This document shows positions 55,643 through 64,000 of a DNA stretch of 64,000 nucleotides, in pieces. The translations under genes were made by a program, and so were the position numbers. The notes under the pieces are model-generated. The model ran no database searches. It had not been told where the DNA came from and was given only the letters and a program-made list of their open reading frames with translations. The first letter of the stretch is position 1; each line of letters opens with the position of its first letter. The DNA lies in assembly GCF_900115155.1 (NCBI RefSeq), contig NZ_FOVM01000008.1, positions 121,019 to 185,018 on the forward strand. Direction: 5' to 3'. This DNA is from Mycetocola miduiensis (GTDB lineage Bacteria > Actinomycetota > Actinomycetes > Actinomycetales > Microbacteriaceae).

Positions 55643-55996
55643 TCAGTGGGTTATCGGGCTCCGGTGAGCCTGCCTCGCCGGCTGGATCGCCAGGGCGCCG
55701 CCAACGATCGCCAGGGCGCCGCAGATCCATGACGTCCATGCGACGCCCATTTGCGAGGCATAGCCGCCGACCCATGGCGAAATGACGAGCAAGGCGCCGA
55801 TCGCGACGTGTATCCATTCCACCGAGACGAGGCCCGGCATCGCCAGGCTAACCACTCCCGACCCAGCGAGCAGAATGCCCAGGGTTATCAGCATCGGCGT
55901 GGACGTCCCCGCCTGAGTGGTCCACAGGACCGAGAGAGCGACGTACAGGCCGAGGGCAACGGCGGCCCAGTCCTGCCACCTTGTCCATTTCTTCAT
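55643..55996 (-). CDS. SPW repeat membrane protein
   Basis: A 117-residue four-helix membrane protein beginning MKKWTRWQDWAAVALGLYVALSVLW. It contains the SPW-family pattern twice, the second as HVAIGALLVISPWVGGYA followed by AWTSWICGALAIVGGALA. Function unknown; the family is common in bacteria. ATG 55996 has AGGAG nine bases upstream; the longer frame to 56014 is not needed. The 160 bases between it and the hexosaminidase gene show no gene. Confidence 0.82.
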   Translation of the reverse strand: MKKWTRWQDWAAVALGLYVALSVLWTTQAGTSTPMLITLGILLAGSGVVSLAMPGLVSVEWIHVAIGALLVISPWVGGYASQMGVAWTSWICGALAIVGGALAIQPARQAHRSPITH

Positions 55997-56304
55997 CACT
56001 ACCAACTCCTCCACAAGTTGGCTCCCAATTTGGGGGTCAGTAACAGTGTGAAGCGCTTTGGTTCCCGGAACAAGCGTCTTTTGTACCCCGCTCGCCGCGG
56101 CATCCGCTCCACCCGGCCGACACGGCTCCGGCGGAGAAGTGAACTCCCGCTGCTATGATCGGTCTGTCGTAACTGGCGTGCAGGTGGAAGAAAATTCCGC
56201 CTCGGATGGTCACCATCGGGGAGCGACTGACACGGATTCGGCCGAACGCCTGGGTTGATACGGATTACCTGCATATTGTCCGCCGCTGTCTAAAGGAGCC
56301 CCTT
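55997..56304. other. 308-bp region upstream of glyA and the SPW gene
   Basis: No coding frame convinces here. On the plus strand it holds a TATGAT -10 box at 56154-56159, giving glyA a leader of about 140 nt. A 13-bp palindrome GATGGT-C-ACCATC (56205-56217) lies within that leader. The half near the SPW gene shows no recognisable site beyond its ribosome-binding sequence. Confidence 0.5.
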
Positions 56305-57576
56305 TTGTCCTCAACGTTCAACGCGCCTCTCTCCGAGGTCGACCCGGAAATCGCCGCCGTTCTCGAGCAGGAACTCGGCCGCCAGCGCGACTACCTCGAG
56401 ATGATCGCGAGCGAGAACTTCGTCCCGGTCTCTGTGCTGCAGTCGCAGGGCAGCGTTCTCACGAACAAATACGCCGAGGGTTACCCCGGCCGCCGCTACT
56501 ACGGCGGTTGCGAGTACGTCGACGTGGCGGAGTCGCTCGCCATCGAGCGCGCGAAGAGCCTCTTCGGTGCCGCATACGCCAACGTCCAGCCTCACTCGGG
56601 CGCCACCGCGAACGCCGCAGTGCTCTCCGCGATCGCCACCCCCGGTGACACGATCCTCGGCCTCGAACTCGCCCACGGCGGTCACCTCACCCACGGCATG
56701 AAGCTCAACTTCTCCGGCAAGCTCTACAACGCCGTCTCCTACGGCGTGAACCCCGAGACCTTCCTCGTGGACATGGACGTCGTTCGGGAGAAAGCGCTCG
56801 AGCACAAGCCGCAGGTCATCATCGCCGGCTGGTCCGCCTACCCCCGTCAGCTCGACTTCGCCGCGTTCCGCGCCATCGCCGACGAGGTGGGTGCCAAGCT
56901 CTGGGTCGACATGGCGCACTTCGCCGGTCTCGTCGCAGCTGGACTGCATCCGTCACCAGTGCCGTTCGCTGACGTCGTGTCGTCCACGGTGCACAAGACG
57001 CTCGCGGGCCCGCGCTCCGGCTTCATCCTCAGCCGTGACATGGAGCTCGCCAAGAAGCTCAACTCGAACGTGTTCCCCGGCCAGCAGGGCGGGCCGCTCA
57101 TGCACGTCATCGCCGCCAAGGCGACGGCGTTCCTCCTCGCTTCGCAGCCTGAGTTCAAGGACCGGCAGGAGCGCACCCTGCGGGGCTCGCGCCTTCTCGC
57201 CGAGCGGCTCACCGCCGACGACACCCGCGCCGCCGGCGTCGACGTGCTCACGGGCGGAACCGACGTGCACCTCGTGCTCGCTGACCTCCGCAACTCCGAG
57301 ATCAACGGCCAGCAGGCTGAAGACGCCCTCCACGAGGTCGGTATCACGGTGAACCGCAACTCGGTTCCGTTCGACCCGCGCCCGCCGATGGTCACCTCCG
57401 GCCTCCGGATCGGCACACCGGCGCTCGCGACCCGCGGATTCGGCGACGCCGAGTTCACCGAAGTCTCTGACGTCATCGCGACGGCTCTCAAGCCGGGCGC
57501 CGACATCCCGGCCCTGCGTGCGCGGGTGAAGACACTCACCGACGCGTTCCCGCTGTACCCGGGACTCGCGCAGTAA
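56305..57576 (+). CDS. glyA: Serine hydroxymethyltransferase
   Basis: PLP enzyme interconverting serine plus THF with glycine plus 5,10-methylene-THF, the main source of one-carbon units. The 423-residue protein has [38 protein letters not shown] at the N-terminus, [11 protein letters not shown], the PLP Schiff-base Lys in [18 protein letters not shown], and the usual C-terminal domain ([12 protein letters not shown]). TTG 56305 is chosen: AAAGGAGCCCC precedes it and [15 protein letters not shown] aligns with relatives. Codons upstream belong to the leader. folD follows after five bases. Confidence 0.95.
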   Translation: MSSTFNAPLSEVDPEIAAVLEQELGRQRDYLEMIASENFVPVSVLQSQGSVLTNKYAEGYPGRRYYGGCEYVDVAESLAIERAKSLFGAAYANVQPHSGATANAAVLSAIATPGDTILGLELAHGGHLTHGMKLNFSGKLYNAVSYGVNPETFLVDMDVVREKALEHKPQVIIAGWSAYPRQLDFAAFRAIADEVGAKLWVDMAHFAGLVAAGLHPSPVPFADVVSSTVHKTLAGPRSGFILSRDMELAKKLNSNVFPGQQGGPLMHVIAAKATAFLLASQPEFKDRQERTLRGSRLLAERLTADDTRAAGVDVLTGGTDVHLVLADLRNSEINGQQAEDALHEVGITVNRNSVPFDPRPPMVTSGLRIGTPALATRGFGDAEFTEVSDVIATALKPGADIPALRARVKTLTDAFPLYPGLAQ

Positions 57577-57581
57577 TTGCG

Positions 57582-58463
57582 ATGACCGCACAGATCCTCG
57601 ATGGCAAAGCCATCGCATCCGTCATCAAATCGGAGCTGAAGGAACGCGTCACCGCGCTCCGCGAACGCGGGATCGTTCCCGGGCTGGGAACCGTGCTCGT
57701 CGGCGACGACCCCGGTTCACAGTGGTACGTCGCCGGCAAGCACCGGGACTGCGCGGAGGTCGGCATCGAGTCGATCCGCCGCGACCTGCCCGCCACAATC
57801 AGCCAGGAGGAGCTCGAGGCTGTACTCGACGAGCTCAACGCCGACGACAGCTGCACCGGCTACATCGTGCAGCTGCCGTTGCCGGCGCACATCGACACCG
57901 ACGCGATCCTCGAGCGCGTTGACCCGCAGAAGGACGCGGACGGCCTGCACCCGACCAACCTCGGACGGCTCATCCTCAACGTCAACCGGCCCATCACCAC
58001 CCCGCTGCCGTGCACGCCGCGCGGTGCCATCGAACTGATGCAGAGGCACGGCATCGAGCTGGCCGGCAAACACGTTGTCGTTGTGGGGCGCGGGGTGACC
58101 GTCGGCCGGGCGATCGGGCCTCTGCTCACCCGACGCGAGTTCAACGCCACCGTCACCCTCACCCACACCGGCACGGTCGGCCTCGACGACCTGCTGCGCA
58201 CGGCAGACGTCATCGTCGCTGCAGCCGGTGTTCCCGGCATTGTGAAGGCATCCGCGGTGAAACCCGGCGCGATCGTTCTCGATGTCGGCGTCAGCCGTGA
58301 GACCGACCCGGAGACCGGCAAGAGCCGTGTCGTCGGCGACGTCGACCCGGCGGCGGCCGAGGTTGCCGCGTGGATCTCGCCGAACCCCGGCGGGATCGGC
58401 CCGATGACCCGGGTGCAGCTGCTCACGAACGTTGTGGATACGGCGGAGCGACTGAACCCGTAG
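57582..58463 (+). CDS. folD: Bifunctional methylene-THF dehydrogenase / methenyl-THF cyclohydrolase
   Basis: Turns the methylene-THF made by GlyA into 10-formyl-THF for PurN and PurH. The 293 residues include the catalytic Tyr/Lys in [56 protein letters not shown] and the NADP site [18 protein letters not shown]-terminal [18 protein letters not shown] is the family ending. It is cotranscribed with glyA. Confidence 0.96.
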   Translation: MTAQILDGKAIASVIKSELKERVTALRERGIVPGLGTVLVGDDPGSQWYVAGKHRDCAEVGIESIRRDLPATISQEELEAVLDELNADDSCTGYIVQLPLPAHIDTDAILERVDPQKDADGLHPTNLGRLILNVNRPITTPLPCTPRGAIELMQRHGIELAGKHVVVVGRGVTVGRAIGPLLTRREFNATVTLTHTGTVGLDDLLRTADVIVAAAGVPGIVKASAVKPGAIVLDVGVSRETDPETGKSRVVGDVDPAAAEVAAWISPNPGGIGPMTRVQLLTNVVDTAERLNP

Positions 58464-58499
58464 CCCCCTGCCCGCCCCAAATTCAGCATCCAACTCCAC

Positions 58500-58570
58500 A
58501 TTCAGGAGATCCTCACTGAGCCCGGCGTGTCGCACCTCGTGCACGGCGTGTCGGCAAAGTTCTCCTGAAT
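58500..58570. repeat. Inverted repeat behind folD
   Basis: ATTCAGGAGA (58500-58509) pairs with TCTCCTGAAT (58561-58570) around a 51-base spacer that itself contains CGGCGTGTCG twice. AAATTCAG also occurs 20 bases before the left arm. It lies 37 bases after the folD stop and may end transcription or be an intergenic repeat. Confidence 0.6.
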
Positions 58571-58616
58571 TTGGAGGGGTGTTGGGCCGGATCTCGTCAA
58601 TGTGGCGTGGGGAAAC

Positions 58617-58631
58617 TAGGATTCGGGCATG
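58617..58631 (+). promoter_or_regulatory. -10 box for leaderless YbaK transcript
   Basis: TAGGAT 58617-58622, six bases, ATG 58629. Confidence 0.6.
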
Positions 58632-59105
58632 CATGAGAGCCATCCCTCCGTCGACCGGGTCCTGTCCGAACTACGCGCCGGCGGAGTCGGCGGCGACGTG
58701 CGCTGGTTCGACGACGCGACGCCCACCGCGGTCCACGCTGCGGAAGCCCTGGGCGTCGACGTCGGCGCGATCGCGAACTCGCTCATCTTCACCCTCGAGG
58801 GTGAGCCGGTGCTCGTCCTCACCTCTGGCGCTCACCGGGTCGACACCGGCTGGCTCGGCGAGCAGCTCGGCGGCACGCTCAAGCGGGCGGATGCTGCCAC
58901 GGTGCGCGCCGCCACCGGCCAGGTGATCGGGGGAGTCGCACCGGTCGGGCATCCGGCGCCGGTGCGCACGTTCGTCGACACCGCGCTCGCCGCGTACCCG
59001 GAGGTGTGGGCCGCTGCGGGGCATCCGCACACGGTGTTTCCCACGACCTTCCACGAGCTGCTGAGGCTCACGGGTGGCACGGCGACCGCCGTGGAACCCG
59101 GCTGA
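58629..59105 (+). CDS. YbaK/EbsC (aminoacyl-tRNA deacylase) family protein
   Basis: A 158-residue trans-editing protein of the YbaK/ProX superfamily, which hydrolyses mischarged tRNA such as Cys-tRNA(Pro) or Ala-tRNA(Pro). Visible features: VGAIANSLIFTLEGEPVLVLTSGAHRVD with the catalytic Lys-equivalent segment GGTLKRADAATVRAATGQVIGGVAPVGHP (Gly-Gly-x-x-Pro motif). Exact tRNA specificity cannot be read. ATG 58629 is chosen for the -10 box six bases upstream; there is no ribosome site. Confidence 0.88.
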   Translation: MHESHPSVDRVLSELRAGGVGGDVRWFDDATPTAVHAAEALGVDVGAIANSLIFTLEGEPVLVLTSGAHRVDTGWLGEQLGGTLKRADAATVRAATGQVIGGVAPVGHPAPVRTFVDTALAAYPEVWAAAGHPHTVFPTTFHELLRLTGGTATAVEPG

Positions 59106-59124
59106 GACGAGCCGCGCTCCCCGT

Positions 59125-59164
59125 AACAGGAGCCCCCATCTCAGAGGGGGCAGGTGCTCCTGTT
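59125..59164. terminator. Hairpin between convergent YbaK and galK genes
   Basis: AACAGGAGC...GCTCCTGTT (outer 9 bp) with inner CCCCC/GGGGG around ATCTCAGA. A separate perfect palindrome AACCGCGCGGTT follows at 59174-59185. Likely ends transcription from both sides. Confidence 0.65.
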
Positions 59165-59205
59165 GAGCGTCGCAACCGCGCGGTTCGCCCTGTTGAGAGT
59201 GAACG

Positions 59206-60362
<1,157 letters not shown>

Positions 60363-60366
<4 letters not shown>

Positions 60367-61484
60367 ACGGGGTTCTCCTGATCTGCCCGCGCGATGGCCT
60401 CGCGCACTCGATTCGCGGTCTCTTCGGGCGGGACGTCACCGATCCACGCTCCCATCGCGGCTTCGGATCCGGCCAGGTACTTGAGCTTGTCTGCGGCGCG
60501 GCGCGGCGAGGTGAGCTGCAGCATCAGGCGGATGTCGTCGCGACCGACCGAAACCGGCGCCTGGTGCCACGCGGCGATGTACGGGGTCTGGGTGTCGTAG
60601 AGCGCATCGACGCCGCGGAGGAGGCGCAGATACAGCACGGCGAGTTCGTTTCGCTCCTCATCGGTGGTCCCGGTGAAGTCGGGCACGTGCCGGTGCGGAA
60701 GCATATGAACCTCGACGGGCCAGCGAGCCGCGAACGGAACGTACGCCGTCCAGTGCTTCCCGGCCAGCACCACCCGGTCGCCGGCCTGCTCACTCGCGAG
60801 GATGTCGGCGAAGAGGTCGGGCCCGTAACTGTCGATGGATGCCAGCAGTCGCTGCGTGCGCGGGGTCACGTACGGATAGGAGTAGATCTGCCCGTGCGGG
60901 TGGAGCAGTGTCACGCCGATTTCGACCCCGCGGTTCTCGAACGGGAAGACCTGTTCGATGCCTGGCAGGGCTGAGAGGGCGGCGGTGCGGGCGGCCCACG
61001 CCTCGATCACCGTTCGCGCCCGCGAACGGCTGAGTGAGCCGAACGATCCCTCGTGCTCGGGACTGAAGCAGACGACCTCACAGCGCCCGACCGCTGTGCG
61101 AGTCCGGCCGATGCCGACCTCGGCGAGGTCGTCGAGCCCGCGTGGGGCATTGTCGTCTTCGAGCAGGGGGCCGAACGACGGGGACCGGTTCTCGAACACG
61201 GCCACGTCGTAGTTGCTCGGTACCTCCGACGGATTGGTCAGCGTCTGCGGAGCAAGCGGGTCGAGGTGAGCAGGCGGAAGGAACGCCCGGCTCTGCCGGG
61301 CAGATGCGATCGAGATCCATTCGCCGGTCAGGGGATCCTGGCGCATGGATGCCGTCGCGGGCCGGTCGGGAAGGTCACGGGTGTCGGCGGAACGCGTCTT
61401 TCCCAGGGTGGTGTCGGCGTCGTCGAAATAAATGATCTCGCGACCGTCGGCGAGCACGTCCGACTGTGAAGTGATGGTGGACAT
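60363..61484 (-). CDS. galT: Galactose-1-phosphate uridylyltransferase
   Basis: Exchanges UMP between UDP-glucose and galactose-1-P. The 373 residues contain NYDVAVFENRSPSF, VVCFSPEHEGSF, the catalytic HPH triad in LLHPHGQIYSYPY, and VPFAARWPVEVHMLPHRHVP. Length and order are those of class I GalT. ATG 61484 has GGAAGG about ten bases upstream. First gene of galTK, divergent from a DeoR-type regulator that probably controls it. Confidence 0.95.
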
Positions 61485-61524
61485 CGAAGAAGTGCCTTCC
61501 GAGGAGGTTTCGAATACACAACCG

Positions 61525-61553
61525 ATTCTAGGCGCTACTTACGATATTGACAA
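61525..61553 (-). promoter_or_regulatory. Promoter of galTK
   Basis: Minus-strand TTGTCA (61553-61548), exactly 17 bases, TAGAAT (61530-61525). The same bases read TTGACA on the plus strand (61547-61552), a possible -35 for the divergent regulator gene. Confidence 0.6.
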
Positions 61554-61581
61554 CGTTCCGAAAGTAACTGAAGATGAGGGC

Positions 61582-62391
61582 ATGACGGTTCGGCAAGCTC
61601 GAGAGGGTGAAGAGGCTGTTCCTGCGGTTCTGCGCCGGCAGCGGATTGCTGAACTCATCGCCCGCCGCGGCTTCGTGCGGGTCGCCGAGCTGGCCGCCCT
61701 CTTCGGGGTGAGCGAGGTGACGGTCCGCAGCGACCTGTCCGCACTCGACGACGGCGAGAACATCCGCCGGGTCCACGGGGGCGCTGTGCCGCGCGAGGCG
61801 CGCGACCGCGAATCGAGTTTTGAGGAGTCGCTGGAGGCATCCGCGCAGGACAAGCAGGCCATCGGCCGGCTCGCCGCCTCGCTTGTGCAATCGGGTCAGA
61901 GCATCCTGCTTGACGTCGGGACGACGACGCTTGCGGTGGCCCAGGCGCTCAAGGAGCGTACCGACCTTGAGGACCTCGTGATCATCACCAACGGTCTCCA
62001 CATCGCGCTCGAGCTGGAGTCGGAGATCCCGCGCTTCACGGTTATCGTGACCGGTGGCGCGCTCCGGCCGCTCCAGCACTCCCTCGTCCAGCCGCTCGCT
62101 CGCGCCGTGCTCGACCAGGTGCACGCGGACATGGCCATTCTGGGCTGCAACGGCGTAGATGTTGCCCATGGCGTCACCAACATCAACCTGCCGGAAGCCG
62201 AAGTGAAACAGCTCATGGTCGCCGTGGCGGAGCGGGTGATCGTCGTGGCCGACGCGTCGAAGCTCGGCCGCGTGAGCCTCGGCACGATCGCTCCGCTCGA
62301 GCGGGTCGACCTGATCCTGACGAGTGACGGGGCGGACCCGGCGCTGGTCGCCGAACTCACGGCGGCCGGCGTCGGGGTCCTCACCGCCTGA
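61582..62391 (+). CDS. DeoR/GlpR family transcriptional regulator
   Basis: A 269-residue repressor. The N-terminal helix-turn-helix is RRQRIAELIARRGFVRVAELAALFGVSEVTVRSDL, followed by the DeoR signature end (LDDGENIRRVHGGAV). The C-terminal sensor domain of the phosphosugar-isomerase fold has LLDVGTTTLAVAQAL and GCNGVDVAHGVTN. Such regulators respond to sugar phosphates. It is divergent from galTK with overlapping promoter elements, so galactose control is the natural guess. ATG 61582 follows GATGAGGGC; an open frame to 61432 lies in the promoter region. Confidence 0.9.
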   Translation: MTVRQAREGEEAVPAVLRRQRIAELIARRGFVRVAELAALFGVSEVTVRSDLSALDDGENIRRVHGGAVPREARDRESSFEESLEASAQDKQAIGRLAASLVQSGQSILLDVGTTTLAVAQALKERTDLEDLVIITNGLHIALELESEIPRFTVIVTGGALRPLQHSLVQPLARAVLDQVHADMAILGCNGVDVAHGVTNINLPEAEVKQLMVAVAERVIVVADASKLGRVSLGTIAPLERVDLILTSDGADPALVAELTAAGVGVLTA

Positions 62392-62394
62392 CTC

Positions 62395-62598
62395 TCACTC
62401 CAGGACGAACGTCACCTCGAGTGCCACTTGCCATTCGACGATCTTGCCGTCCCTCACCTCGACCTTCTGGTCTTTGACCCACGCGCCTGAGACGTTGCGC
62501 AGGGTCTCGCTCGCCCTGGCTACACCGGCGGCGACGGCGTCGTCGAAACTGGTCTCCGAGCGGGCGCTGATTGTTGTGATGCGTGCAACTGACGTCAT
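62395..62598 (-). CDS. Dodecin family flavin-binding protein
   Basis: A 67-residue protein that assembles as a hollow dodecamer storing FMN or CoA. The typical pattern is complete: VARITTISARSETSFDDAVAAGVARA (strand-helix), flavin-stacking Trp40 in SGAWVKDQ, and the partner Gln in VEWQVALEVTFVLE. ATG 62598 has GGAGGAGAAG upstream. Its stop lies three bases from the convergent DeoR stop. Confidence 0.9.
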   Translation of the reverse strand: MTSVARITTISARSETSFDDAVAAGVARASETLRNVSGAWVKDQKVEVRDGKIVEWQVALEVTFVLE

Positions 62599-62733
62599 CT
62601 TCTCCTCCTTGAGAGTGGTTTGGATGCTGCCGATTCTTCCTCTCGCGCCGTCTTCGAAACAGCCGTCGCCCCTGGCATGCCGAGGGACTACGCTCGGGGA
62701 GGAACGTGTCCTCGAGGGAGTCCCCAGATAGCC

Positions 62734-63660
62734 ATGAACTCAGCCACCGGTGAACAATTCGACCTTTCTCTGGAGACGTCGTCAGGCGTCGTCTCGGCGA
62801 CGATCACGCAGCTGGCTGCAGGCATCCGCCGGTTAAGCGTCCGTGGGATCGACATGATGCCGCCATACGACGCCACCAGTCAGCGCCCCCTGGGCAGTGG
62901 AATGGTTCTCGTGCCGTGGCCGAATCGCATCCGCGACGCGCGGTGGACTCTCGACGGCGCCACCCAGCAGCTCGACATCACCGAGCCGGCAAAGAACAAC
63001 GCCAGCCATGGCCTGCTTCGCAACAGTCCGTATTCCGTCGCTGCCCGTACCGAGTCCTCGCTGAAGCTGGAAGCGAGGGTGTTTCCTCAGCACGGGTATC
63101 CGTTCCTCCTGGACACCGCGGTCACCTACCGGCTCGTCGATTTAGGGCTCGAGGTCACCCACGCGGTCACGAACCGGTCGGATGCCGAGGCGCCGGTGGC
63201 GATCGGTGCTCACCCGTTCTTCACCATCGGCGATGTGAAACCCGAGGACCTCACGGTTCGCGTGAACGTCACCACCCACTTCGAAACCGACGAGCGCTCG
63301 CTGCCTGTCGCGGAAGTTCCGGTCGATCACACCCGGTACGACCTGCGCGACGGAATACTGCTCGGCGAGCTCGCGCTCGACGACGGATTCGGCGGCGCCG
63401 TGATGCGCGACGGTGTCTCGGAGCACTCGGTCTCGTCACCCGATGGCCGCACCGTCACCGTCTGGGGCGACGACAACTTCCGCTACTGGCAGGTGTTCAC
63501 CACCGAGCGGTACCCGGGCCAGTCGAAGGCCGTCGCGATCGAACCGATGACCGCGCCGGCGGACGCCTTCAACTCCGGCCAGGACCTGAAATGGCTAGGC
63601 CCAGGGGAGACCTGGGAGGCCAGCTGGGGCGTGCGCGGCGACGGCTTCGCGCCGGCCTAG
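62734..63660 (+). CDS. Aldose 1-epimerase family protein
   Basis: Mutarotase-fold protein of 308 residues. Conserved elements: VLVPWPNRIRDARW (substrate-binding Arg), NNASHGLLRNSPY (first catalytic His), VAIGAHPFFTIG (second catalytic His), and the Glu in KAVAIEPMTAPADAFN. It would equilibrate alpha and beta anomers of galactose or glucose, consistent with nearby galTK. ATG 62734 is chosen; GAGGGAG lies about ten bases upstream. An IS element begins directly behind the stop. Confidence 0.9.
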   Translation: MNSATGEQFDLSLETSSGVVSATITQLAAGIRRLSVRGIDMMPPYDATSQRPLGSGMVLVPWPNRIRDARWTLDGATQQLDITEPAKNNASHGLLRNSPYSVAARTESSLKLEARVFPQHGYPFLLDTAVTYRLVDLGLEVTHAVTNRSDAEAPVAIGAHPFFTIGDVKPEDLTVRVNVTTHFETDERSLPVAEVPVDHTRYDLRDGILLGELALDDGFGGAVMRDGVSEHSVSSPDGRTVTVWGDDNFRYWQVFTTERYPGQSKAVAIEPMTAPADAFNSGQDLKWLGPGETWEASWGVRGDGFAPA

Positions 63661-63725
63661 GTGTACTGCACAGGGACGTTGGTTGAATCGGTGTGACGAC
63701 TCGCTGTAGTTGCTGCGAATGAGGT

Positions 63726-63789
63726 GAGGACCTCCGGTTGCAGAGTGGGAGTTGCTTAGACAAACACTCTCGACAGCCAGGAGGTCCTC
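63726..63789 (+). promoter_or_regulatory. Hairpin that would mask the transposase ribosome site
   Basis: GAGGACCTCC (63726-63735) is complementary to GGAGGTCCTC (63780-63789). The right arm contains the ribosome site and ends at the base before the transposase ATG. Confidence 0.65.
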
Positions 63790-64000
63790 GATGTCCCACG
63801 CTAATGCTGCTCTAACTCCACGCCAACGACTTCGAGTGGCGCGGCTGATCATCGATCAGGGCTGGCCAGTCTCACAGGCCGCGAAAGCGTTCAACTGCTC
63901 CTGGCCGACAGCGAACCGGTGGGCCGAACGATACGCCGCGATGGGCGAGGCCGGGATGCAGGACCGGTCCTCGCGCCCGCACCGGATCTCGAACCGGACG
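63790..64000 (+). CDS. IS481 family transposase (3' part outside window)
   Basis: The first 70 codons of a DDE transposase: MSHANAALTPRQRLRVARLI, then IDQGWPVSQAAKAFNCSWPT and ANRWAERYAAMGEAGMQDRS. This is the N-terminal helix-turn-helix region typical of IS481 (the SRPHRIS stretch follows). The catalytic DDE domain lies beyond the window. ATG 63790 follows AGGAGGT five bases upstream. Whether the copy is intact cannot be told. Confidence 0.88.

Larger units (their letters stand above)
63662..64000 (+). mobile_element. Left part of an IS481-family insertion sequence
   Basis: Begins right behind the epimerase stop, probably at TGTACTGCACAGGG (candidate left inverted repeat; the right end is outside, so the boundary is not proven). 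It carries a transposase start and an internal inverted repeat that masks the transposase ribosome site. Confidence 0.7.

Noticed and set aside
56206..56304. N-terminal extension of GlyA from the start at 56206
   Set aside because: The extra 33 residues are not found in the family, and TTG 56305 has a strong ribosome site at the right distance.

Overview
The window is high-GC DNA with the gene content and codon habits of a Gram-positive actinobacterium. A Microbacteriaceae-like host is my best guess: paired guaB/guaB3, DUF3817 in front of guaA, DUF6350 in front of purN, SURF1, and many GTG/TTG starts. Placement is by gene content only. No rRNA or tRNA gene was seen. Genes are dense, often overlapping by ATGA, and a few intergenic stretches are rich in palindromes and short repeats.

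Layout. 1-3.7 kb: a minus-strand branched-chain amino-acid ABC operon (livH-livM-livG-livF, the last cut by the window edge), with an unusual secreted domain fused to LivH. 4-6.9 kb: IMP dehydrogenase guaB and the cysteine-less paralog guaB3. 6.9-10.6 kb: pyruvate oxidase-type enzyme and divergent glpD. 10.6-15.4 kb: two-part cation/proton antiporter, SURF1, DUF3817 and guaA, whose only sensible start is ATT. 15.4-26.4 kb: EamA exporter/CGNR regulator pair, pentapeptide-repeat protein, BI-1 protein, glycerophosphodiesterase, UvrD/PcrA helicase, panD, DUF2236 protein, sucCD. 26.5-31.4 kb: DUF6350 membrane protein, purN, purH and a membrane-anchored dimethylargininase-like protein. 31.4-37.7 kb: heterodimeric ABC exporter behind a long leader, alkyltransferase-like DNA repair protein, acetyltransferase, icd. 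37.8-43.5 kb: lipoprotein, nagB, a permease remnant between two palindromes, FAD oxidase/YrdB/purU operon, MFS transporter. 43.6-49.8 kb: complete Mrp Na+/H+ antiporter operon (A/B fusion, C, D, E, F, G). 49.8-55.5 kb: amino-sugar operon (GH20 hexosaminidase, SIS isomerase, ROK kinase, PfkB kinase, nagA). 55.6-58.5 kb: SPW membrane protein, glyA, folD. 58.6-63.7 kb: YbaK deacylase, galT-galK with divergent DeoR regulator, dodecin, aldose epimerase. 63.7 kb to the end: left part of an IS481-type element.

How the genes work together. The window is mostly core metabolism. guaB, guaA, purN and purH make purines, while glyA, folD and purU set the one-carbon folate pool that purN and purH use. sucCD and icd belong to the TCA cycle. 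The 50-55 kb operon reads as a complete non-PTS route from N-acetylhexosamine oligosaccharides to glycolysis, next to a Leloir galactose set.

Two signals recur between genes. At least seven genes have a TANNNT -10 box ending exactly six bases before the start codon, which implies leaderless transcripts. There are also several paired palindromic repeats, some with compensating base changes. The most unusual items are the ATT start of guaA, the two copies of a nested palindrome at 15.6-16.0 kb, the palindrome-flanked gene remnant at 39.1-39.5 kb, an RBS-sequestering leader at glpD, and the small ORF in the ABC exporter leader. No CRISPR, toxin-antitoxin, prophage or obvious new defence system was found.
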